DNA from: Methylomarinovum tepidoasis
GTDB lineage: Bacteria; Pseudomonadota; Gammaproteobacteria; Methylococcales; Methylothermaceae
Length of the DNA stretch: 64,000 bases
Assembly (NCBI RefSeq): GCF_030294985.1
Contig: NZ_AP024718.1
Span: 1,503,001-1,567,000 of the forward strand
Direction: 5' to 3'
Below the pieces are notes generated by a model. That model saw only the letters and a program-made list of their open reading frames with translations. It did not search any database and had not been told where the DNA came from. Position numbers and translations under genes: made by a program. Positions 43,962-52,284 of this stretch are shown here, piece by piece (within the stretch, counting starts at the first letter, position 1; each line of letters begins with the position of its first letter).

Positions 43962-45218
43962 ATGCGCCGCCTTCTGGTCCTGGTCGGGATGTTTCTTTGT
44001 GGCGGCGCCGGGGCGGCGGGTCTGAGCGCCATGCTGGAAAGCAAGTTTCAGGTGGACAACCGTTTCAACACCAGCCCACGGATCCTGGGAGAGATATGGG
44101 GCGATGCGGAGCTGCTCGAGCCAGGCCGCTGGCGTGCCCACGCCTCCTGGGCCGGCCGCCTTTCCAGCCTCAGCGACGACAGCGGCGGCCGCCTGTATCA
44201 GGCCTTCTGGGAAGGATTGTGGCCCAGATTCCAGGGGGCATTGCGGCTGGGGCGGTTCCAGCGCGCCGATCTGGCCGGGTTTTACCTGTTGGACGGCGGT
44301 CAGTTGGATTATCGGTTAAAGGGGTGGCAGGTTCAGTGGTACGGCGGCCGGCCGCTGCGCCTCGATCACGTGCGCAGCATCGAAGGCGATTCGGTATTCG
44401 GCGTCACCCTGGAGCGCGACGAAGCAAAAGACCGCTGCTGGCGGGGATTCTGTTGGCGGGGTTACCGGACGGTGTTCGCTTATCAGGCGTTCCGCAATCA
44501 CCGGTTGTCCCGCCGTCTCCAGGGCACCGCTTCGGTACGGGGAAACCGGGGAGAACGGCAGGCTTGGGAAGCGGCCCTGAGCGCCACCTACCGTTTCGAC
44601 CGTCGCCGCTTCGAGGATGTCTGGTTCAACGGCTTCATCGACCTGACGCCGGCCTTGCGCTTTCGCACCAATTACGAGTACTACCGGCCCCGCTCGCCGT
44701 TTCCCACCTTTCGAGAACGCTTCGTCAGCGCCTACGCCCTGGGAGAGCAGAGTTTGTTCCGCGCCGAACTGCACCACCGCCCCCGGCCGTCCCTTCATTA
44801 TTACCTGGGGGGACAGCGGGCCACCAAGGCGGACGGTTTCGACGGTTACGGCCTGATCGGCGGGGGGGATTACCGCTGGCGCGACACCGTTTTCGCGCTG
44901 CGTTACGATTTTCTGGAAATCGGTTACGACCGCGCCCACAGCGGCTACGGCCAGATCCGCCATGCCTTCAGCTCCCGTTTGGAAGCGTGGATCAACGGCG
45001 CCGTCCGGCGGGAGGAGAAATGGCTTTACGGCGTCAACTGGGTTCGGGGCGGGGAGGCCGGTTTCCGTTACCACATCGGCAGCGGTTGGACGGTGCAAAC
45101 CAGCCTGTCCTACATCGCTAACAGCCGGCGCCGCGACGATTACGTCGGCGCGGTGCGGGTGATCTACTACCTCGACCGTTTTCAGCCCAAGGGGAAGCCA
45201 TGCGTCTGGTCCTGTTGA
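43962..45218 (+). CDS. Putative outer-membrane beta-barrel protein
   Basis: Protein of 418 residues with a signal peptide (MRRLLVLVGMFLCGGAGA). The mature part consists of alternating amphipathic strands rich in Tyr, Trp, Arg and Gly (for example LRFRTNYEYYRPRSP, GYGLIGGGDYRWRDTVFALRYDFLEIGYD), as in a barrel of roughly 16-18 strands. There is no heme motif. Strands end at VRVIYYLDRF, with the Phe typical of barrel ends, but the frame runs 11 residues further and overlaps the next gene by 19 bp. Among multiheme cytochrome genes it may be the porin part of a porin-cytochrome conduit, shorter than MtrB. Confidence 0.72.
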   Translation: MRRLLVLVGMFLCGGAGAAGLSAMLESKFQVDNRFNTSPRILGEIWGDAELLEPGRWRAHASWAGRLSSLSDDSGGRLYQAFWEGLWPRFQGALRLGRFQRADLAGFYLLDGGQLDYRLKGWQVQWYGGRPLRLDHVRSIEGDSVFGVTLERDEAKDRCWRGFCWRGYRTVFAYQAFRNHRLSRRLQGTASVRGNRGERQAWEAALSATYRFDRRRFEDVWFNGFIDLTPALRFRTNYEYYRPRSPFPTFRERFVSAYALGEQSLFRAELHHRPRPSLHYYLGGQRATKADGFDGYGLIGGGDYRWRDTVFALRYDFLEIGYDRAHSGYGQIRHAFSSRLEAWINGAVRREEKWLYGVNWVRGGEAGFRYHIGSGWTVQTSLSYIANSRRRDDYVGAVRVIYYLDRFQPKGKPCVWSC

Positions 45219-45790
45219 TGCTGTTGCTGTGCTGGTTGGGCGGGCAGGCCGCCGAAACCGCCAGGGAAAAGCGCTGGTGGGAGAAGCGGGAGGCGCGCAA
45301 GCCGGACATCTACTTTCCCCACAACGTCCACATGGCGGTCATGAAGCAGGAAGGGGACATGTGCATGCTGTGTCATTCGTTCCAGAAGACCGACGAGAAG
45401 GATCTCAAGCTGCTGAAAGACCTGAGCGCGGTGGTCAACGAACCCCTCAAGGCGGTGTGTCACGACTGCCACGTGGTGGAACGGCGGGCGCCGTGGCGCT
45501 GCGAGCTGTGTCATCCCGACAAGACCAGGATCTGGCCGGCCGATCACAATTTCGGCTATGTCCAGCATCACGCCACCGCCGCCCGGCGCGACGAGAACGC
45601 CTGCCGCGAGTGCCATTTGGAGCTGTCCTTCTGCACCGACTGCCATTTCCGCCGCGAGATCTCCGGTACCGGTTACCACCCCCTCGGCTACCTCACCCTG
45701 CACGGCATGGAGGCACGCACCATGCCCGCCAACTGCGGCCGCTGCCACAACAATTTCTACTGTGACAATTGCCACCGGAGGCGGCGATGA
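45200..45790 (+). CDS. Heptaheme c-type cytochrome, periplasmic
   Basis: Protein of 196 residues with a signal peptide (cleavage near QAA, residue ~18). Seven CXXCH motifs: CMLCH, CHDCH, CELCH, CRECH, CTDCH, CGRCH and CDNCH, about one per 25 residues, with extra His (FPHNVHMAVM, DHNFGYVQHH) for bis-His ligation. Such density is typical of cytochrome c7/NrfH-like electron-transfer wires. It overlaps the barrel gene at its start and the next cytochrome gene by 4 bp at its end. It could sit inside or next to the barrel. Confidence 0.88.
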   Translation: MRLVLLMLLLCWLGGQAAETAREKRWWEKREARKPDIYFPHNVHMAVMKQEGDMCMLCHSFQKTDEKDLKLLKDLSAVVNEPLKAVCHDCHVVERRAPWRCELCHPDKTRIWPADHNFGYVQHHATAARRDENACRECHLELSFCTDCHFRREISGTGYHPLGYLTLHGMEARTMPANCGRCHNNFYCDNCHRRRR

Positions 45791-46746
45791 GATTCGGGTG
45801 GCTGGTGATCATGCTGCTATTGGCCGCAGGCGTGGCGGCGGCCAAGGGACGGGATGTCTCTTTGGCGCGCAATCAAGTGCTCCTGACCGAACGCCATGAA
45901 GGCTGGGGCAAATCCCGCTGTCAGGCCTGCCACGTGCTGTCGCTGATTCATAAAAACGCCCCGCATATCCGCGGCATCGTGCGGAACAAGGGGTTTGACA
46001 CCTGCACGGGTTGCCACGGTGACAACGGCGCCGCCGCCAAGCGTCCCTGCCTGGTGTGTCACAATGATCGTGATCTGCCGTTGTCCCCGCTTCAAACCGG
46101 CGCCCATACCCACGATTTCGACCGCCTTGCCGACCGCCCCTTGACCGATCAGGACTGTCTGGTCTGTCATCAGGCGGCCGATATGGACGGGGTGTGGGAA
46201 CGGAACGTGGATCTGACGCGGATTCCCGACGCCACCGGCCTGGCCGATCCCTACCGCCACGAATCCGAGTTCTGCCTGCGCTGCCACAACCGCGACCATC
46301 AGCAGCCCGGTTTCGCGCTGCGCGCTTTCGATTACCGCGATCCCTTGATCGCCATCGAGGAAGACTGGCGCCATATCGACACCCACGGCTACCCCAGGGG
46401 CAGCGGCCAGCGCACCTACGCCGGCCTGCGCCCCCCTTACCGCTATCCGGCGGTGCTCGCCTGCACCGAGTGTCACGCCATGCACGGCACCGAAAATCCC
46501 AAGCTGATCATCGACGACAGCCGCAAAGGCGCTTTCCTGCTCCCATTCCGCGATGCGGGGATTCCGGTGCGGGTGTTCAGCGACATCGGCGATTATTCCC
46601 AGTTGTGCGTGTTGTGCCACCAGATGGAAACGCCGGTGGAAGACGCCCTGATCGATACCGGCAACGGCTTGTATGGCGTGCATCAGGTCGGCGCCAACTG
46701 CACCTTGTGTCACACCCACGGACGTGCGGCCCAGGTGGGATTATGA
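45787..46746 (+). CDS. Octaheme c-type cytochrome, periplasmic
   Basis: Protein of 319 residues with a signal peptide (MRFGWLVIMLLLAAGVAAA). Eight CXXCH motifs: CQACH, CTGCH, CLVCH, CLVCH, CLRCH, CTECH, CVLCH and CTLCH. The mature protein is free of other recognisable domains. Closely coupled to its neighbours on both sides through ATGA overlaps, so it is made in step with them. Probably a soluble electron carrier between the inner membrane and the outer-membrane part of the array. Confidence 0.88.
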   Translation: MRFGWLVIMLLLAAGVAAAKGRDVSLARNQVLLTERHEGWGKSRCQACHVLSLIHKNAPHIRGIVRNKGFDTCTGCHGDNGAAAKRPCLVCHNDRDLPLSPLQTGAHTHDFDRLADRPLTDQDCLVCHQAADMDGVWERNVDLTRIPDATGLADPYRHESEFCLRCHNRDHQQPGFALRAFDYRDPLIAIEEDWRHIDTHGYPRGSGQRTYAGLRPPYRYPAVLACTECHAMHGTENPKLIIDDSRKGAFLLPFRDAGIPVRVFSDIGDYSQLCVLCHQMETPVEDALIDTGNGLYGVHQVGANCTLCHTHGRAAQVGL

Positions 46747-47612
46747 GACGGTTTCTCTGGGGGCTTGCGCTGATGGTGGCTTCCGTGGCGGCGGAAAAGC
46801 CCAAGGTGCCGCCGTTGCATCATCTGGTGGATATCCGTGTGCCGGATTCCATGCAGGTCGATCCTGCGCTGCCGCTTCCCGCCGACCGCAAGCTCACCTG
46901 TCCGGTATGCCACGGCATCAAGGACATCGACAAAAAGGATTTCGACAAGGTGGACAAGGACGATCCCAATTTTCTCCGCGGCGGTCCCTACCGGGATCTG
47001 ACCCGGTTCTGTTTCCGCTGCCACGATCAGGAAAGCCACCAGCGCCCCAACATCCACGCCATGCTGGACGACAAAGGCGGGATCAGGAAGGACCACTGTC
47101 TCTATTGCCACGAGAAGGCGCCTGAACGCGACCGCCGCTACCGCCTGGAGGAGGTCAAGCTGCGGGCGCCGCCGGACAAGCTGTGCTGGGGGTGCCATCT
47201 CAAGACGCCCCACCTCAACGCCCTCGAGCATCAGGTGAAACCTTCGAAAAAGGTGAAAAAACAGCGGAAAACGTTCCTCCGTGATCATCCGGAGGCGATC
47301 CTGCCTTTGACCAGCGACGGGCGGGTGACCTGCATCACCTGTCATACCCCCCATCCGCCGGGGGTGATCCGCAAGGATCTGCCGGCGGCCCATCAGGTGG
47401 CCGGCGCCAAGGTGGAGAAAGGGCCGGTTTACGGCGACAGCCCGTGGGAAAAGACCCTCGCCGAGGACAAGGGGGCGCGGCTCGCCGAGCTGAGCCGCAA
47501 ATACGGGCGGCCGCTGACGTTCCGTTATCGCCAGATTCGGAAGGAGGCCCTGTTGCGCCTGCCCGCCAAGGACGGGCAGCTGTGCGGGGCCTGCCACGTG
47601 TTCGATCAATGA
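46743..47612 (+). CDS. Hexaheme c-type cytochrome, periplasmic
   Basis: Protein of 289 residues with a short signal peptide (MRRFLWGLALMVASVAA). Six CXXCH motifs: CPVCH, CFRCH, CLYCH, CWGCH, CITCH and CGACH, the last five residues before the C terminus. A Lys/Asp-rich stretch (DIDKKDFDKVDKDD) separates the first two. Overlaps the previous gene by 4 bp and is followed after 10 bp by the NapH-like gene. It may receive or give electrons to that membrane protein. Confidence 0.87.
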   Translation: MRRFLWGLALMVASVAAEKPKVPPLHHLVDIRVPDSMQVDPALPLPADRKLTCPVCHGIKDIDKKDFDKVDKDDPNFLRGGPYRDLTRFCFRCHDQESHQRPNIHAMLDDKGGIRKDHCLYCHEKAPERDRRYRLEEVKLRAPPDKLCWGCHLKTPHLNALEHQVKPSKKVKKQRKTFLRDHPEAILPLTSDGRVTCITCHTPHPPGVIRKDLPAAHQVAGAKVEKGPVYGDSPWEKTLAEDKGARLAELSRKYGRPLTFRYRQIRKEALLRLPAKDGQLCGACHVFDQ

Positions 47613-47622
47613 GGAGGTCGTG

Positions 47623-48654
47623 ATGAGAACCTTATCCGTCTGGCGCCGCTGGCAGGCGGTGCCGAAAATGCAGAAATTCCGTTATGGCGTCATCGCCGCA
47701 TCCTGTCTCGCTTTCCTTGGGCCGCTGGCGTTTCTGCCCCAACTGGTGGGCAACAAGGACCTGTGCGGGGTGCTGTGCATGCGCCGCTTCTATCTCTATT
47801 TTCCCGGCATGAGCTTCGAGGATCTGTGGATGCACGTGTCGGTGGCCTGGATCGGGGTCATCGCCTTCTTCACCATCATCACCGTGACCTTTTTCTTCGG
47901 CCGCATCTGGTGTTCCTTCCTCTGTCCTGTGGGCGGCTTCAGCGAGCTGGTCAGCCGCGCCTTGGGGGAACGCTGGAAGATCGATTATCGCTTTCTGCCG
48001 CAGGTGCCGATCCGCTACGGTTATCTGGCCGCCTACCTGGTGCTGTTGCCCATGGCGGGGGTGAGCGCCTGCACCCTGTGCAACTTCGTCACCGTGCCCC
48101 GCTTCGTCTCGGCCCTCACGGGAGGGGCCGCCGGGCTGGCTTTCATCTTCTCCACCATCGGCCTGGCGAATCTGGCCATGTTGCTGCTGTTGGGTTTCTT
48201 TTCCGAGAAGGGACGGGCCTATTGCCAGCTCATGTGTCCCATCGGCGCTATCGACGCCTTGGTCAACCGCCTGGGAGCCAAGTTGCGCATGACCTACCAC
48301 ATCCGGGTCGAGCGCAGCCGCTGCACCGGTTGCAACGAGTGCGCCAAGGCCTGCATGTGCGGGGCCATCAAGATGGTGGACCGCATCGCCACCGTGGACC
48401 AGACTTCCTGCATGTCCTGTCACGACTGCGTCGATCATTGCGAATGGCACGCCATCGAATGGACGCCGGGACCGCGCCAGAAGACGCCCAAGCGGGTCAA
48501 GCAGGGGATTCAGATCTTCCCCGAGCCCCAGTGGCAAGCTTTCGCTCCCAAAAGCTCCGTGGGAACGGTGGACTGGAGCCGTCTGGTCAATGGCCTGATC
48601 ATCACCTTTTTGTTGTCTTTCATCGCCATCACTTCATGGTCCAACTGGTTCTGA
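47623..48654 (+). CDS. NapH-like membrane polyferredoxin
   Basis: Protein of 343 residues with four to five membrane helices. The paired WCSFLCPVGGF and CQLMCPIGAID motifs are characteristic of NapH/MauN/NosR-type quinol oxidoreductases. A cytosolic loop after about residue 225 carries two 4Fe-4S motifs, CTGCNECAKAC and CMSCHDCVDHC; the CMSCH in the second is a cluster ligand site, not a heme site. Such proteins pass electrons between the quinone pool and periplasmic cytochromes. ATG at 47623 chosen for correct spacing to GAGGAGG. The last 19 bp overlap the diflavin-cytochrome fusion gene. Confidence 0.88.
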   Translation: MRTLSVWRRWQAVPKMQKFRYGVIAASCLAFLGPLAFLPQLVGNKDLCGVLCMRRFYLYFPGMSFEDLWMHVSVAWIGVIAFFTIITVTFFFGRIWCSFLCPVGGFSELVSRALGERWKIDYRFLPQVPIRYGYLAAYLVLLPMAGVSACTLCNFVTVPRFVSALTGGAAGLAFIFSTIGLANLAMLLLLGFFSEKGRAYCQLMCPIGAIDALVNRLGAKLRMTYHIRVERSRCTGCNECAKACMCGAIKMVDRIATVDQTSCMSCHDCVDHCEWHAIEWTPGPRQKTPKRVKQGIQIFPEPQWQAFAPKSSVGTVDWSRLVNGLIITFLLSFIAITSWSNWF

Positions 48655-51512
48655 TCTTCACCGCCCTGTGGGCCGCCGGCGCGGCGGCCCTGGAGCGCCA
48701 TGCCGACCCGGACGGCTGTCTGAGCTGTCACAGCCTGCCAGGGTTGGAATATTTCGATGACCAGGGGGTGCGGCGCACCGCCACCATCCTGAAGGAAGCC
48801 TATTACGGCTCCCTGCACGGCAGCGTCCCTTGTCGCGACTGTCACCGTAAGATCCGCGACTATCCCCACGATCCCAAGAACGGCTATGTGGATTGCTCGG
48901 CCAGCTGCCACGTGGAGGAGCCTTCGGAGGGCAAGCGCTTCAGTCACAAGGACATCGTGGAGGAATTCAAAAAATCGGTCCACGGCATGGGCAAGAAGGC
49001 CGGCTGGACCAAGGATTTTCATGGCGGCAACCGCCTCGAGGAAGTCGAAAACCAACAAAATCCTTCCTGCCGCTATTGCCATTACAACGAGCCTTACATC
49101 CCTCCCCACCGCCTGGCCCAGTTCATGGAGGCGTTCGGCCACGTGGACACGGAATGCGGCAGTTGTCATCAGGGGGAGGTCTGGCGCGATCAGTTCGGCG
49201 GCCACATCCTGCGCCGCCTCATCGGCAACCACTATTCCAAGAACGACGCCAACGCCCTGTGCGTCTGTTGCCACGGCGACCACAAGAAGATGAAGGCGGC
49301 GAAGATCCGCGATCTGGAAACCGGCGAGATGAAACCGGCCGCGCCGCGTTTCGTCTTCGCCGTGGACAGCTACGCCAAGTTCCTGCATGCCCGCCTGCTG
49401 GAAGTGGGGGTGGAGGACGGCGCGTCCTGCATCGACTGCCATGCGCCGGAAGACGAGGGCTTCCGCCACGGCATCCTGTCCCACCGCGATCCCAAGGCCA
49501 GCACCCATCCGGACCATCTGGCCGACACCTGCGGCCAGTCCGGTTGCCACGGCGACTACGCCAAAAATCCCCTGAACCGCGGCTTTCTGCTCACCGACAT
49601 GCACGATATGGCCTGGGTGCCGCTGGATCGGATCCGGAAGGCCGGCTTCGATCTCGAGGTGGTGAAGGATTCTCCCTGGTGGACGGTGGTCTGGATTTTG
49701 GGGCCGCTGGCGGCGCTGTTCCTGGTGGGCCAGGCGCTGTGGTGGCTGTGGGAGAACAGGGACGAGGCGGTGCCGATCCTCGGCGGGGGGAAATTCCGCA
49801 CCATCATGCTGGAGATGCCCGCGCCCCCCGCCTGGTGGCGGCGTTTGTTGGGATCCGAGGAGGAAGCCGCCTCCCTGGAACCGGGCGGGGATCTCGATGA
49901 CCATCTGGTCATCCTCTACGGCTCCCAGACCGGCAACGCCGAAGGGGTGGCCGAACAGCTGTTCCATTTGGCCGAACGCTGGCAGCTGCCGGTCCGGCTC
50001 ATCGACATGGCCGAGCTGGAGCCGAAGGAACTGGCGCGTTTTCAGTATCTGTTCGTCCTCACCAGCACCCAGGGGGAAGGGGAACCGCCCCTCAATGCCC
50101 AGAACCTGCACCGTTATCTGAAGGAACTTTCCGAAAAAAGCCACGAAAAGCCGCTGTTGCCGCACCTGCACTATGCGGTCTTCGGCCTCGGCGACAGCAG
50201 CTATACCTACTTCTGCCAGTGCGGCAAGGATTTCGACGCCTTCCTGGAAAAGCTGGGCGGCGAACGGGTGCTGCCGCGGGTGGACGCCGACGTGGATTAC
50301 GAGGAGCCTGCGGCCGAATGGCTGGCCAAGGTGATCGAGATCTACCGTAAGCTGAGCGGCCACGAAGGGGTCGAGCCGCCGCCAGAGAAAGCCCCGGCGG
50401 AGAGTGGTTATGGCAAGCAGCGCCCCTATCCGGCGCCGGTATTGGTCAACCGCAACCTCAACGGCCCTGGTTCGGCCAAGGAAACCCGCCATATCGAATT
50501 CTCCCTGGAAGGCAGCGGGCTGAGCTACGAACCGGGGGACGTGCTGGGGGTGTATCCCACCAACCCGCCGGCCTACGTGGAGGACCTGCTCCGGGTGTTG
50601 GGGTGGAGCGGCTATGAGGAAGTGGAGCTGTCGGGGGAGCGTCTGAGCCTTAGGGAGGCTTTCTTCAGCCGTTTGGACATCACCTCTCTGACCCGGCCGC
50701 TGCTGGAGAAATACGCCGAGGCCAGCGGCGCCGAACTTCAGCCCCTGTTGGCCGACGCCAAGGCGCTGGAGGACTATCTCTGGGGGCGGCAGTTGATCGA
50801 TCTGGTGGAGGACTATCCGCCGAAGCTGGATCCCCAGGCCTTCGTCGCCCTGCTGCGCAAGCTGCCGCCACGGCTGTATTCCATTTCCTCCAGCCCCCGC
50901 ATGCATCCCGGCCAGGTCCATCTGACCGTGGGCGTGGTGCGTTACCACAGCCACGGCCGCGACCGCGAAGGGATCTGTTCCAATTACCTGGCCCGGCGCC
51001 GGCCGGGGGAGACGGCGCTGGCGTTCGTCCAGGTCAACGACCATTTCCGCCTGCCCCAAGACGGCAGCGCCGATGTCATCATGGTGGGATCGGGAACCGG
51101 TATCGCCCCGTTCCGCGCCTTCCTGGAGGAGCGGGAGGCCAGCGGCGCTGCGGGCCGCAATTGGCTGTTCTTCGGCGATCAGCATCAGGCCACCGATTTC
51201 CTCTATGCCGAGGAGTTGGAAGACAAGCGCAAGCGGGGTGTGCTCACCCGCCTGTCGCTGGCCTTCTCCCGCGATCAGGAGCGGCGCATTTACGTCCAGC
51301 ACCGGATGCAGGAGGAGGCGGTCGAGCTGTACGCCTGGCTGGAAGGCGGTGCCTACTTCTATGTCTGTGGCGATGCCTCGCGGATGGCCAAGGACGTCCA
51401 CTGCACCCTGGTGGAGATCCTCATGGGCCAGGGAGGGCTGAGCGAGGAAAAGGCCGAGGCGTATCTCAAAACGATGGAACAGGAAGGCAGGTATCAGCGG
51501 GATGTCTATTAA
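48636..51512 (+). CDS. Octaheme cytochrome - membrane helix - CysJ-like NADPH diflavin reductase fusion
   Basis: Protein of 958 residues. A signal peptide (MVQLVLIFTALWAAGAAA) is followed by a periplasmic domain with CLSCH, CRDCH, CSASCH (CX3CH, Cys87), CRYCH, CGSCH, CVCCH, CIDCH and CGQSGCH (CX4CH, Cys299). A single membrane helix spans about residues 348-373, with basic residues after it, so the rest is cytosolic. Then come a flavodoxin domain (LYGSQTGNAEG near 427), an FAD-binding domain (RLYSISSSP near 746, GICSNYLA) and an NADPH-binding domain (VGSGTGIAPFRAF near 817, YVCGDASRMAKDV). It ends YQRDVY exactly like sulfite reductase CysJ. This joins an NADPH oxidase module to periplasmic hemes in one chain. 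The start overlaps the NapH-like gene. Electron direction and partner are unknown. Confidence 0.9.
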   Translation: MVQLVLIFTALWAAGAAALERHADPDGCLSCHSLPGLEYFDDQGVRRTATILKEAYYGSLHGSVPCRDCHRKIRDYPHDPKNGYVDCSASCHVEEPSEGKRFSHKDIVEEFKKSVHGMGKKAGWTKDFHGGNRLEEVENQQNPSCRYCHYNEPYIPPHRLAQFMEAFGHVDTECGSCHQGEVWRDQFGGHILRRLIGNHYSKNDANALCVCCHGDHKKMKAAKIRDLETGEMKPAAPRFVFAVDSYAKFLHARLLEVGVEDGASCIDCHAPEDEGFRHGILSHRDPKASTHPDHLADTCGQSGCHGDYAKNPLNRGFLLTDMHDMAWVPLDRIRKAGFDLEVVKDSPWWTVVWILGPLAALFLVGQALWWLWENRDEAVPILGGGKFRTIMLEMPAPPAWWRRLLGSEEEAASLEPGGDLDDHLVILYGSQTGNAEGVAEQLFHLAERWQLPVRLIDMAELEPKELARFQYLFVLTSTQGEGEPPLNAQNLHRYLKELSEKSHEKPLLPHLHYAVFGLGDSSYTYFCQCGKDFDAFLEKLGGERVLPRVDADVDYEEPAAEWLAKVIEIYRKLSGHEGVEPPPEKAPAESGYGKQRPYPAPVLVNRNLNGPGSAKETRHIEFSLEGSGLSYEPGDVLGVYPTNPPAYVEDLLRVLGWSGYEEVELSGERLSLREAFFSRLDITSLTRPLLEKYAEASGAELQPLLADAKALEDYLWGRQLIDLVEDYPPKLDPQAFVALLRKLPPRLYSISSSPRMHPGQVHLTVGVVRYHSHGRDREGICSNYLARRRPGETALAFVQVNDHFRLPQDGSADVIMVGSGTGIAPFRAFLEEREASGAAGRNWLFFGDQHQATDFLYAEELEDKRKRGVLTRLSLAFSRDQERRIYVQHRMQEEAVELYAWLEGGAYFYVCGDASRMAKDVHCTLVEILMGQGGLSEEKAEAYLKTMEQEGRYQRDVY

Positions 51513-52284
51513 GCGTTGGATCGGCTTCGTTGTCCTGGGATTGGCCTGGGGCGCAGCCCAGGCGCAGCCCGACTATATCCAGGCGGTGGAACAGGCCCGC
51601 CCCGATCCGGAAACCCTGGCCAAGGCGCGGGAAAAGGTGAAAAAGCACAAGGCTCTGAAGATCCGCGACGATATCGATGCCAAGCTGCCGCATTTTCACC
51701 GCCGTACGGAAAAGAAGGTGACGCAAGGAGAGACCTTTTGCCAGATCTGCCATCTGCCGTTGCCCCATCAAAAGTCGGTGCGCACCCGCGCCTTCCTGAA
51801 CATGCACAGCCGCTTCGTCGCCTGCGCCACCTGCCACTACCGGCCCCAAGGCAAGGCGCTGGACTACCTTTGGCTCGACTACCGCAGCGGCAGGGCGGTG
51901 GCGGGGGAAGGACGGCTGCGTACCGGCACCGACACCCCCGCCAGCCAGCCCCTCGACGGTTGGGTGAAGATCGCCCCCTTCGTGGAGAATGAGCCGGTGG
52001 TGCCGCTGCCGCAGGATCCGTGGGCGGAGGCGACCGCCCGTCGCTGGCGGGAGAGCGGTCTGGAACAGCGGGCCGAGCTTCAGGCCCGGTTGCATCTGCC
52101 GCTGGAAGAGCAGGGGCCCAAGTGCAGCGACTGTCATCAGGAGGAACGGCCGTTGCTGGACCTGGAGCGCCTGGGCGTTTCCAGAGAACAGGCCCGTCTG
52201 GTCTATCGCCACATGATTCCGCAGTTCTTCGGCCGCTATCGGGACCAAGATCAGAAGATCCGCATCATCGACATCACCCAGTGA
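51502..52284 (+). CDS. Triheme c-type cytochrome, periplasmic
   Basis: Protein of 260 residues with a signal peptide (MSIKRWIGFVVLGLAWGAAQA). Three CXXCH motifs: CQICH near residue 80, CATCH near 110 and CSDCH near 210. A helical Lys-rich N-terminal region (LAKAREKVKKHKALKIRDD) precedes the first heme. It overlaps the fusion gene by 11 bp and the next gene by one base (TGATG). Low heme density suggests a structural or docking role rather than a wire. Confidence 0.85.
   Translation: MSIKRWIGFVVLGLAWGAAQAQPDYIQAVEQARPDPETLAKAREKVKKHKALKIRDDIDAKLPHFHRRTEKKVTQGETFCQICHLPLPHQKSVRTRAFLNMHSRFVACATCHYRPQGKALDYLWLDYRSGRAVAGEGRLRTGTDTPASQPLDGWVKIAPFVENEPVVPLPQDPWAEATARRWRESGLEQRAELQARLHLPLEEQGPKCSDCHQEERPLLDLERLGVSREQARLVYRHMIPQFFGRYRDQDQKIRIIDITQ

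Noticed and set aside
40595-44044. 1149-codon open frame opposite the first cytochrome
   Set aside because: It spans the regulatory region and the octaheme gene and shows no domain; typical GC-rich antisense frame.
48415-48429. CMSCH in the NapH-like protein as a heme site
   Set aside because: It is part of CMSCHDCVDHC, a 4Fe-4S ligand motif, in a predicted cytosolic loop.
47763-48635. Long in-frame N-terminal extension of the diflavin-cytochrome fusion
   Set aside because: It lies entirely within the NapH-like gene in another frame. The signal peptide begins at 48636, so the shorter start is used.
48510-51401. 963-codon open frame opposite the fusion gene
   Set aside because: The plus strand encodes unmistakable heme and flavoprotein motifs; the minus-strand product has no family features.
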